A DNA stretch of 64,000 nt from Tenacibaculum mesophilum (GTDB taxonomy: Bacteria; Bacteroidota; Bacteroidia; Flavobacteriales; Flavobacteriaceae), in the NCBI RefSeq assembly GCF_003867075.1, contig NZ_CP032544.1:2846001-2910000 (forward strand). Reading direction: 5' to 3'. The notes under the pieces were generated by a model. It ran no database searches and was not told the DNA's origin. It was given only the letters and a program-made list of their open reading frames with translations. Shown piece by piece: positions 25,045 to 33,121 of the stretch. How positions within the stretch are numbered: the first letter of the stretch is position 1; each line of letters opens with the position of its first letter. Both the position numbers and the translations under genes were made by a program.

Positions 25045-25529
25045 ATCAATAACATTAAAGAGATTGTAATACTAGTAGCATAACTATTGAGCATTTTTAT
25101 TAAGAGTTTAAAGAACTTATAGAAGAATATTATGACGGTACTTGCGCTACCCAACTTTCTATAGCCAAAACTTTAATACATGAAAGTTTACATGTATATA
25201 TTAATTATATTATGAAAACTAATAGAAGATCAGACCTTTATACATCCATAGCTAATTATTACAAAGAGTTTAGAGAAAATTACCCACATGATATTGCTAA
25301 TAATCTAACACAACACAAATTTATAAGTCAGTATATAGAAGCAATGGCATACTCTCTATCCGCTTACGACAATCACCAGCAAAGCATGGACTATTATATA
25401 GCCATGAGCTGGGGAGGATTAGAATCGTCGGATGCTTATAAAAAGCTACCAAATAAAACAGCAATTCAAAAAATAATTAACAATGAACGATATGCAAAAA
25501 GTGATGCGAAAAGTACTAAATGTCCGTAA
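25045..25529 (+). pseudogene. Recombined HExxH module remnant
   Basis: Reading from about 25048, a decayed copy of the protease domain (IKRDCN...ITIEHFY, stop, EFKELIEEYYDGTCAT) matches the middle of the modules at 21890-21975 and 24040-24130. Directly after CAT (25154) the frame continues into a different HExxH sequence, QLSIAKTLIHESLHVYIN, then KFISQYIEAMAYSLSAYD and a stop at 25529. An ATG at 25212 opens a 105-aa stretch, but it lies after the zinc motif. So two divergent modules are fused in reverse domain order, making a non-functional mosaic. No leader or delivery region remains. Confidence 0.65.
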
Positions 25530-25656
25530 TTTCATCTGTTCTATAAAACTTATCGTTAGCTTCTTTAATAACATATTTTCTACTAGGATATACTCTTTCT
25601 ACATTTACCAAAGTAGGTTGAGTTAAGATTTTAAAAGGTTGGTGGTGTTTACTCAT
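25530..25656 (-). pseudogene. 5' fragment of a two-TM candidate immunity gene
   Basis: From the ATG at 25656 this reads MSKHHQPFKILTQPTLVN and about 25 more codons, almost identical to the N-terminus of the copy at 27104. It then stops matching at about 25530, exactly where the + strand toxin remnant ends. It is a truncated third copy of the family and marks the recombination boundary. Confidence 0.7.
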
Positions 25657-25669
25657 TTTTTACAACTAT

Positions 25670-26380
25670 TTACCATCCTGCAATGCGTCTGCGCTCCGCT
25701 TGTTGCTCTTTCGTAAATTCAGGTGTTGGTATAGTACTTTTATACAATGGTTTTGGAAAGCCTAATGCTTTTCTGCGCTCAAAGTCTTGTTGTCTGTATG
25801 GGTCAAAAGCAGTACCCGGTGGCAAGGGGCGGTTTTTATCCATATACCAGACATACAAGCTCCATTCTTGGTAAGGGTCATCGTAACTAATAGTACGTAA
25901 AATATCTATTTTTCGAGGTTTAAAGGTATTTACAAACTTTAGTTTTTCATCACCTGGTGCACCATCAATATCACCACTAACAGAAATTACCGCTTTTAGT
26001 TCTGAAAACTTACCTTGTAAAGGTTTGCTATAAAAAAAATCAGGATAACTAACCGTACCATTTAACCTGTCTAATACCAGTTCTTTATGTTTGCTTTTAA
26101 CTGTAAGACGATAAATAAATAAAAAGAAACCTATTAAAATTAAGGAATATGTTTGAAAATATTCCCAAAATCCAATATGTTCATATCTTAAAAGAACTAA
26201 CCCAAAACCTAGCATAAGCAATCCAAAAAAACCATATACTTTTGGTAACGCCATTTCATCTATTCTATAAAACTTATCGTTTGCTTCTTTAACTAACACT
26301 CCTTTGTTTGGGAAAACATCTTCTTTATTAACCAAAGTAGGTGAGGTTAAAATTTTAAAAGGTTGGTGGTGTTTACTCAT
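25670..26380 (-). CDS. Two-TM protein, candidate immunity protein of the VasX-like effector
   Basis: This 236-aa protein has two adjacent TM helices at about residues 47-62 and 72-90 (VYGFFGLLMLGFGLVLL, SLILIGFFLFIYRL), followed by a cytoplasmic domain with VKSKHKELVLDRLNGTVSYP, a WYMDKNRPLPPGTAFDPYR block and FGFPKPLY-type ending. It is paralogous to the genes at 26394-27104 and 27118-27840 and lies in the same direction downstream of the large effector. Immunity to pore-forming effectors is often a small membrane protein, so this role is plausible but inferred. Confidence 0.75.
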   Translation of the reverse strand: MSKHHQPFKILTSPTLVNKEDVFPNKGVLVKEANDKFYRIDEMALPKVYGFFGLLMLGFGLVLLRYEHIGFWEYFQTYSLILIGFFLFIYRLTVKSKHKELVLDRLNGTVSYPDFFYSKPLQGKFSELKAVISVSGDIDGAPGDEKLKFVNTFKPRKIDILRTISYDDPYQEWSLYVWYMDKNRPLPPGTAFDPYRQQDFERRKALGFPKPLYKSTIPTPEFTKEQQAERRRIAGW

Positions 26381-26393
26381 TTTTTACAACTAT

Positions 26394-27104
26394 TTACCAT
26401 CCTGCAATGCGCCTACGCTCTGCTTGTTGTTCTTTCGTAAATTCGGGTGTTGGTATGGTACTTTTATATAATGGTTTTGGGAAACCTAATGCTTTTCTGC
26501 GCTCAAAATCTTGCTGTCTGTATGGGTCAAAAGCAGTACCCGGTGGCAAGGGGCGGTTTTTATCCATATACCAGACAAATAAACTCCATTCTTGGTAAGG
26601 GTCATCGTAACTAATAGTACGTAAAATATCTATTTTTCGAGGTCTAAAGGTATTTACAAACTTTAGTTTTTCATCACCTGGTGCACCATCAATATCTCCA
26701 CTAATAGAGATTACAGCTTTTAGTTCTGAAAACTTACCTTGTAAAGGTTTGCTATAAAAAAAATCAGGATAACTAACCGTACCATTTAACCTGTCTAATA
26801 CCAGTTATTTATGTTTGCTTTTAACTGTAAGACGATAAATAAATAAAAAGGAACCGACTAATATCATCAAAACAGAGAAAGAACCGTAATAAATATCTAT
26901 ATCATTACTATTCAATAACCAAATCCCACAAAATATACCAAGTAACCCAAAAAAACCATATACTTTTGGTAACGTCATTTCATCTGTTCTATAAAACTTA
27001 TCGTTAGCTTCTTTAATAACATATTTTCTACTAGGATATACTCTTTCTACATTTACCAAAGTAGGTTGAGTTAAAATTTTAAAAGGTTGGTGGTGTTTAC
27101 TCAT
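26394..27104 (-). pseudogene. Two-TM candidate immunity gene with nonsense mutation
   Basis: This full-length relative of the gene at 25670 is interrupted by TAA at 26807-26805, where the intact copy has GAA (Glu in SKHKELVLDR). Only 99 codons (27104-26805) remain open. The part downstream of the stop is almost identical to the second half of the 25670 gene (offset 724 bases), while the N-terminal TM part differs. This points to gene conversion of the 3' half or recent duplication with diversification of the 5' half. The truncated product would keep the two TM helices. Confidence 0.8.
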
Positions 27105-27117
27105 TTTTTACAACTAT

Positions 27118-27840
27118 TTACCATCCCGCCATATGCCTACGCATAGCTTGTTGTTCTGGTGTGTGTTCATCGGTTGGTACAAAGCTTGGATACAAAGGTT
27201 TTGGAAAGCCTTCTTTTAATCTACGGTCAAAATCTGCTTGCCTGTATGGATGGAAAACATCGCCAAATGGGAGTGGTCTGTTTTTGTCCATATACCATAC
27301 CATAAAGCTCCAATAACGTTCTACGTCGCTATTAGCTAGTGTCCAAGCAAAGTCTTGTTTACGGTCACGTAATACCAAACTAAAGCCTGTAGGAGCAAAA
27401 TCTCCTCCAGTATCTAAACTTTTATATACTGTAACCAACCAAAAAGGCACGGTTTCTTGCTTTCTGCTAAAAAATAAACGGGGATAACTTATGGTACCGT
27501 TCATTCTGTCTAAGACTAGTTCTTTATGTGGGTTGTAATAATATACCGCTAAATGAAATAAACCTATGATAATAAAAGGTAAGGGAATTAAATAAACATG
27601 TAATGGGGTAGGTTTCTTTATTATAAACTGAATTAAGAATAATAATAAAAGCCCCCCCCCCCCTACAAAGAATGTATATATTTTAAACAAACTAAAACCT
27701 CTTGCCATGTTTAGGACAAAATATTCATCGTTGGCTTCTTGAGTTTTTTCAGGTTTATTCGGTTGTAAATCTTCTGCAAATTGGGTAATAGGGTAGTCAA
27801 CTATTTCATGTGGTAGGGGTTTGGCTTTTAAAAAACTCAT
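27118..27840 (-). CDS. Two-TM protein with 12-base poly-G tract, candidate immunity protein
   Basis: This 240-aa distant paralogue of the two downstream genes has two TM helices (about 52-72 and 80-100), PHKELVLDRMNGTISYPRLFF, VWYMDKNRPLPFGDVFHPYR and FPKPLYPS. Residues 60-63 are four glycines in the first TM, encoded by a run of 12 G on the coding strand (12 C at 27652-27663). It lies 9 bases after the effector gene, the position expected of the cognate immunity gene. A one-base slip would truncate it to about 60-70 codons. Confidence 0.75.
   Translation of the reverse strand: MSFLKAKPLPHEIVDYPITQFAEDLQPNKPEKTQEANDEYFVLNMARGFSLFKIYTFFVGGGGLLLLFLIQFIIKKPTPLHVYLIPLPFIIIGLFHLAVYYYNPHKELVLDRMNGTISYPRLFFSRKQETVPFWLVTVYKSLDTGGDFAPTGFSLVLRDRKQDFAWTLANSDVERYWSFMVWYMDKNRPLPFGDVFHPYRQADFDRRLKEGFPKPLYPSFVPTDEHTPEQQAMRRHMAGW
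27652..27663. repeat. Homopolymeric 12-C tract
   Basis: Twelve consecutive C on the + strand in an AT-rich genome lie inside the coding region of the 27118-27840 gene (poly-G on its coding strand). Such tracts are typical sites of slipped-strand phase variation. The present length keeps the gene in frame. Confidence 0.9.
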
Positions 27841-27849
27841 AGTATTATT

Positions 27850-30800
27850 TTAATGTTGTAAGGGAAATTTATTAAAAAACAAGGATGCATCTTCGATGAT
27901 GGTTGCTTTGCCTGCTTTAACGTTTCTAAAGGTAATGTATTCCTCTTCTTTTTTATTGTCTTTTACCAAAGGCATAATATTCCATAAATAGCCTTGCTTA
28001 TCTTTTGGGTGTAAAGGTAATTGTATTTGTGCATCGGTGTACTTACATAATACAGCAATATGTGAGTATTTGTTTAGATACACTTTGTTTCCTTCGTATT
28101 CTTGCTTAACGATATTATTGGCAGCCAGTTGGTGTTTTACTTGTAAGTATTTGGGTACTCGCACCCAAATGTGAAATTGTTTAAATGAAGCGTCCATGTT
28201 TCCGTTGCGTAACGATTGTTCTTTAAATTCTGGTTTGTCATCAACTGTAGAGGGAGCCGTAACTACGGTGTCGTAACAATGTTTAGGTAGCTTGTAGCTT
28301 TTATTACCTAATAAAGGATCATTGTATTGTACCAAATAAAGCTCGTAGGTTAGTCCGCTTGGATTGTTAAAAAACGTCCCAAACGAAATATCAATGGCTA
28401 GGTTACTCCAAAGGGTAGCACTGTTGTCAATCCAGTTTTTATGCAAGTCTTGGTTAGCGGCACGAAAAGTTGGAGTGGTACTTTTGGGAGAAGCATACCG
28501 TGTACTATTTGCTTTTATAGTAATGGCACTACCAACTATTAAATTTAGTAAGCGTACATACACACTTTTATAGCTTTCATCAAAGCTTGATGGTAAGTAC
28601 TCTTTTTTATAGGGGTTAATTAATTTTTCTTTGCCTCTGTACATTAAGCGTGCATTGTAGTATGGATTGTAATAACTTGGATTTTTCATATAGGTTTTGC
28701 TACTAAACGGAAAAAACTTAAAAAAAGTTTCTAACTCATCATCAGTTAAATAGTATGCTAATCCGTAAAAGGCCAACCCTAATCCTCCCACAATTAAACC
28801 AGTGACTCCTGTTAACGAAATTAATTTTAATGACCCTAGTAAAGATACTGCTGAAAGCACTGCAGCACCGCTATACGCTAAGGCGGCATCGTTGTCAGCT
28901 TTTGCTAAACTTTTATTTACATCTTCAACGGTAGCATATAAGGTATAAGCAGACCCCAAACCTTTAAAAACTTTTATAAATCCTGAACCTTTAGTAGCAA
29001 AAGAAGATCGTTTTATTTTATCTACTGCATCTTTTACTTCTGTAGCAGTAGCCTTAGGTTGTGTGGTGACAAATATCTTAAATTTTTGTTGGGCAATATC
29101 GTTAGATATACTTTCGGCTAGGTTTAACCCTGATGAAATTACTTTTATACCAATACCAAAAAGTTTTATGTAGTCTTCAGTTCCAGTAATCTTTTTTTTC
29201 AACATGCTATCTATGTGACTTGTTAGTGAAAACATTTCAAAAACTAATAAGGCACTTCTGAATTGTTGGCTCTCTATAATGCTTTCTAACTTGTGAGCAT
29301 AAGGAAGTTTTTTACCATTTCTAATATGTATAGTTAGTTTTTCAGGGTTAGTTTTGGCGGTTGCCATTTTAGCGTCTATTTCTCCTTTAAATTGTTCTTC
29401 TACCAATAACCAATAAGTAACGGGTACCTTGGCGTGTTTTATAGCATCAATACGTTTATGTTGCGGGTGTTTAGAAGCTATGTTTTTCTTAACTTTTTCA
29501 AAATCGTTTAAAAACTCTTTATAAATTAAATTTTTACCTGCTGTAACTAAGTGGGTTTCTTTAATTCCGTTGTTAGTACGAGTTATTAAATCAAATTGGT
29601 TTCTCAGTAATTCAACTTTTATTGCTTTACCAAAGCCAATGTAGGTTTTACTCACTTTTTGAAAGTGACTAAATAATTTTTTTTCAAACTTAACTATGTA
29701 TTTCCAGTCTTTGGTGTCTTGTTTTTCTAAATCGGTAACTTCAATTGGGTAGAAGAGTACGTCGTTTATATGTTTTAAAGAACTTTTACCTTTACTGGTT
29801 TTTATAATTTCTTGTACCCAAGTATCTTCATACGGTTTGTATTCACTTTCGGGTAGTAATTGCCTGTCTATCATTTCGGGGTAATGTGCCAAACACAATA
29901 AGTGGTCTGAAATTATATTTTTACCCTCTATACTAGCTAATGGGGTAGGGTTATTTTCATAACAAACGTCAATAGCGGTTTTGTAGTACTCGCTTTTTAA
30001 GAGGTTTCCTAAATCGTTTCTAAATCCGTTTATTACTTTACGAATACGTTTGCGTTCTTCAATAGCGAGTATGTGGTCTAATTTATCGTGCGATATACCA
30101 TGGTTTAAATACCATTCTCCTCTTTTACGTGTATAGTCTTCTTTTAGTTCAGGATTGTTGTAAACAAACTTATAGGTAGTTAAGGCAATTGAGAAGATGT
30201 ATTTTAGTTCTTCTGCTTCCTCTTCAGAAATTTCATCATTTTGTATTTCTCCATAGTCTATAAGCCCTAATTTGTACTTATATAAATCCATATGGTGTAC
30301 AGAGGTAGCTAAACACTCTACCATAGAACGTAAATAATCTAGTTTATAAAAAATGATATCTACGAGGTCATAGGCACAGCCAACAGGGTCTGGGAGTGTA
30401 ATAAACATATCCTCTAATAACGTGTTTTCATTATTAGGGTCGTCGGCATTTTCAATAGCATGAATGGTTTTTAGTTTTTCTTCTAGTCTAGTAGCTTCTG
30501 GAAAGTGTTTGTAATCAAATACTGCAATAAAAGAATGATAGGGACGGTCGTGTATAACTTCTGCTTTTTTTAACTCTTTCCCTTTTTCGTAGCCTTTGCA
30601 CTCAACTTTTATCATTCGTTCGTTTTCTTCTGGCGAAGAAGCAATTTGTTCCAATTGTTGCATAGACCATTGCACATGAGAATAGGCTACCCAAATTACA
30701 GAATCTGGTGCTACAATGTAAGTTTCTTTACCTGAGGTGTTTGTAGCGTCTCGTATATCGTTATATTCTCCATTTTCTTTGTTGTCTTTCCAATAAATAG

Positions 30801-31257
30801 GATTTAAAAGCCCACTTGTATCTATTTCGTATTCAAGCCATTTTTTAGGTTCCTCGTCATGTAAAATATATAAATATCCATGTCTTAAACCTGTTCTTTC
30901 GTAACAACTATGGGTTAGTTTGGGAGCTAAATTAGAAGGATTGGCACTTTTTCGTTTTGCAGATACAACAACTTCACTAAGTTTATAATCAATTGTTTTT
31001 TTGTCATTCTTATCGTGTGGCTCAACTTCAACTTCAATATCAGGGGCTCTAACAAACTTGTTGTCTTGTATATAGTAGGGAAATGGATTAAAAATCCCGT
31101 ATCTTAAAAAGTGTAATTCAATTCCTTGTTTCTTAGCTTGTAAGTCAGAACTAATGTTGGTTTTTCCGTCCGGTCCTTTTATTTCAAATTTATAAGTACC
31201 TATATTATCATTATAGGCGTCTTCTTGAAATTTTTCTAATGCAATGTTTTCTTTCAT
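27850..31257 (-). CDS. VasX-like (BTH_I2691-type) putative T6SS effector
   Basis: This 1135-aa protein has no signal peptide. Its N-terminal region carries the VasX-type pattern, CYERTGLRHGYLYILHDE (118-135), then WLEYEIDTSGLL and an HVQWSM segment. A long helical middle follows, and then a hydrophobic region at about 795-840 (LTGVTGLIVGGLGLAFYGLAYY) that could insert into membranes. VasX-family effectors are pore-forming toxins delivered by type VI secretion; no T6SS structural gene is in this window. The downstream genes are two-TM paralogues expected of immunity proteins. Family assignment is by pattern recognition and is moderately sure. Confidence 0.65.
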   Translation of the reverse strand: MKENIALEKFQEDAYNDNIGTYKFEIKGPDGKTNISSDLQAKKQGIELHFLRYGIFNPFPYYIQDNKFVRAPDIEVEVEPHDKNDKKTIDYKLSEVVVSAKRKSANPSNLAPKLTHSCYERTGLRHGYLYILHDEEPKKWLEYEIDTSGLLNPIYWKDNKENGEYNDIRDATNTSGKETYIVAPDSVIWVAYSHVQWSMQQLEQIASSPEENERMIKVECKGYEKGKELKKAEVIHDRPYHSFIAVFDYKHFPEATRLEEKLKTIHAIENADDPNNENTLLEDMFITLPDPVGCAYDLVDIIFYKLDYLRSMVECLATSVHHMDLYKYKLGLIDYGEIQNDEISEEEAEELKYIFSIALTTYKFVYNNPELKEDYTRKRGEWYLNHGISHDKLDHILAIEERKRIRKVINGFRNDLGNLLKSEYYKTAIDVCYENNPTPLASIEGKNIISDHLLCLAHYPEMIDRQLLPESEYKPYEDTWVQEIIKTSKGKSSLKHINDVLFYPIEVTDLEKQDTKDWKYIVKFEKKLFSHFQKVSKTYIGFGKAIKVELLRNQFDLITRTNNGIKETHLVTAGKNLIYKEFLNDFEKVKKNIASKHPQHKRIDAIKHAKVPVTYWLLVEEQFKGEIDAKMATAKTNPEKLTIHIRNGKKLPYAHKLESIIESQQFRSALLVFEMFSLTSHIDSMLKKKITGTEDYIKLFGIGIKVISSGLNLAESISNDIAQQKFKIFVTTQPKATATEVKDAVDKIKRSSFATKGSGFIKVFKGLGSAYTLYATVEDVNKSLAKADNDAALAYSGAAVLSAVSLLGSLKLISLTGVTGLIVGGLGLAFYGLAYYLTDDELETFFKFFPFSSKTYMKNPSYYNPYYNARLMYRGKEKLINPYKKEYLPSSFDESYKSVYVRLLNLIVGSAITIKANSTRYASPKSTTPTFRAANQDLHKNWIDNSATLWSNLAIDISFGTFFNNPSGLTYELYLVQYNDPLLGNKSYKLPKHCYDTVVTAPSTVDDKPEFKEQSLRNGNMDASFKQFHIWVRVPKYLQVKHQLAANNIVKQEYEGNKVYLNKYSHIAVLCKYTDAQIQLPLHPKDKQGYLWNIMPLVKDNKKEEEYITFRNVKAGKATIIEDASLFFNKFPLQH

Positions 31258-31278
31258 AATTTATTATTTTCTTTTTTT

Positions 31279-31304
31279 CATGTTTTTTGCATAGCAAAAA
31301 CATG
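31279..31304. repeat. Hairpin in the effector gene leader
   Basis: CATGTTTTTTGC (31279-31290) pairs with GCAAAAACATG (31294-31304) with one bulged base, 22 bases upstream of the effector start codon. It lies in the presumed 5' untranslated region and could affect its translation or transcription. Confidence 0.45.
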
Positions 31305-31415
31305 ACCATAGCAATAATAGCTACAGCATAGCACAGGGGGAGAATATTTTTTTGGATTACAATTTTTCAAAAAAGCACGCTAGCAATTTTTTAAATAAGT
31401 ACTCTTTTGATGTTT

Positions 31416-31447
31416 CAAATGTATAGATAGAAAGTTTATTAATCAAA
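31416..31447 (-). promoter_or_regulatory. Bacteroidota-type promoter for the effector/immunity operon
   Basis: On the minus strand TTTG (31447-31444) is followed after 20 bases by TACATTTG (31423-31416), matching -33 TTTG and -7 TAnnTTTG. Transcription would begin near 31409, giving a leader of about 150 bases. The remaining gene-free bases between 31258 and 31581 show only the hairpin at 31279. Confidence 0.55.
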
Positions 31448-31581
31448 AAAAGTTTGTTTTTTTATAAATAATGTTGTTTTTGTTAAAGGAATTCATGTGT
31501 TATAAAGAGATGAGGTGTTTAGGACGGAAGAAAGAATCTTAACATAAATCTTTTTATTTTTACAGCTACAAAACTTATGAT

Positions 31582-32436
31582 ATGAAAAAGCTATTATTAC
31601 CATTGTTAACCATTTTATTAATTACTAGTTGTACCAATTATGGGCAACTGAAGCTAGTGTCGTACTTATCGGAAGATTTAAAAGAAGTTTCTGGAGTAGA
31701 GAAAAGTAACGACTTAAATGTACTATGGATGCATAACGACAGTGGTAATGCAGCGGAATTATTTAAAGTTAGTACGCAAGGAAAAATTTTACAAAAAAGA
31801 GCATTAGCAGTGAAAAATCACGATTGGGAAGACATAACTTCTGATATCAATGGAAACATATACATCGCCGATTTTGGTAACAATAATAACAAAAGAAAGA
31901 ACTTAGTAATTCTAAAAATTAAGGAAGAAGAATTGCTAAAAGGAGACAATGTTGAGGTAGAAAAAATACAATTTTCATATCCCAATCAAACTAAGTTTCC
32001 GCCCAAAAAGAAAGACCGTTTTTTTGATGCAGAATCGTTAATTTATAAAGATGGGTTTCTGTATATTTTTACCAAAAGTAGGGTTAAAAATAAGCAAGGT
32101 AAAACAATGTTGTATAAAGTTCCGGCAACAAAAGGAGAGTATACTGCTAAATATATTTCCGAGTATACAAACTGCGATGCTTTACATTGTGCAATTACAG
32201 CAGCAGCAATATCTCCTGATAAACAAAAAGTAGTTTTGTTAACACATCAATCCGTATTAGTATATGCCAATTTTAAAGAAGATGATTTTTTTAGCGGAGA
32301 TGTAAAAGAGTATTCTTTTAACCATGTTTCTCAAAAAGAAGGGGTTACTTTTAAAAATAATACAACGCTTTACATAACTGATGAAGCCGCTAAAGGAGGA
32401 AACAGCAAGCTATATGAATTTGTAATAAAAGATTAA
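31582..32436 (+). CDS. Lipoprotein, beta-propeller-like
   Basis: This 284-aa protein has a signal peptide with lipobox (LLITSCTNYG) and repeated beta-propeller-like strands such as VLWMHNDSGNAAELFKVS, NIYIADFGNNNNKRKNL and FFDAESLIYKDGFLYIFTK. It resembles Bacteroidota surface lipoproteins with YVTN/NHL-like repeats. No catalytic residue set is evident. It is a single-gene unit, convergent with the gene at 32506. Confidence 0.8.
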   Translation: MKKLLLPLLTILLITSCTNYGQLKLVSYLSEDLKEVSGVEKSNDLNVLWMHNDSGNAAELFKVSTQGKILQKRALAVKNHDWEDITSDINGNIYIADFGNNNNKRKNLVILKIKEEELLKGDNVEVEKIQFSYPNQTKFPPKKKDRFFDAESLIYKDGFLYIFTKSRVKNKQGKTMLYKVPATKGEYTAKYISEYTNCDALHCAITAAAISPDKQKVVLLTHQSVLVYANFKEDDFFSGDVKEYSFNHVSQKEGVTFKNNTTLYITDEAAKGGNSKLYEFVIKD

Positions 32437-32505
32437 AAAAACAGTTACCAAAGCTATGTGCAATGATAACTGAAAAGGGGAGGGGAATTGTATATTGTTA
32501 AATAC

Positions 32506-32967
32506 TTACACGTAATCTATTTGCCTAGAATAACCCGCATTTATAGCCAATAAAATGGAATCTTCTCGGCTAAAACTAAACGGAATAACAGAGCTTAAAG
32601 GTTCTTTAAGCTTCTCTTCTATTGTTTGTTTAGATAACATTAAAGCCTGCTCTACCAATTTATGATATTCGGTTATAAAGTATTTTTTAGGTAAGTTTTC
32701 AAACTTAGCAACATCAAAATCATAAAATTTAGTTCTTGTAATAGCTTTGTATTCTTGGTTGTTATGTATAAACAAATAAGTAAGATCAACGTGAATAGTA
32801 GTATTAGCACCACTAGGATCATCTGGCCAATTATAAATTAATAAGTAGGCTCCATCAATACTAACTTTAGGTTTAGAAATCTCTTCAATCTTTTCAAAAC
32901 TTGTTAAATCACAAGATCCTGTTTTAATAACTTCTTCTATAGTTTCAACTGTACTCATTTTTATCAT
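32506..32967 (-). CDS. Hypothetical protein
   Basis: This 153-aa cytoplasmic protein of unknown family has an alpha/beta pattern. Features are a central beta segment TIHVDLTYLFIHNNQEYKAI, a long helix KLVEQALMLSKQTIEEKLKE and the late VIPFSFSREDSILLA. The overall look (strand-rich core, then helix) is loosely like a SecB-type fold, but I cannot support that. A second ATG 3 codons in (STVETIEE) is an equally possible start. Confidence 0.65.
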   Translation of the reverse strand: MIKMSTVETIEEVIKTGSCDLTSFEKIEEISKPKVSIDGAYLLIYNWPDDPSGANTTIHVDLTYLFIHNNQEYKAITRTKFYDFDVAKFENLPKKYFITEYHKLVEQALMLSKQTIEEKLKEPLSSVIPFSFSREDSILLAINAGYSRQIDYV

Positions 32968-33121
32968 TTTATTTTAGTCAAATATCTTAGAAAATAGATT
33001 TTTGTTTTATAAATGTTTTGTATGCGTAGATGTTAATTTTATAAGTGCTTTGTTAAAGTGAATGAGATGAAGGCAGAATAAAAATATATAACTACTTTAG
33101 TTGCTTAATTTTTTACAGAAA

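Noticed and set aside
26407..26598. Open frames on the + strand at 25683-25874 and 26407-26598 with near-identical products
   Set aside because: They are antisense shadows of the duplicated 3' halves of the two-TM genes; their similarity only reflects that duplication.
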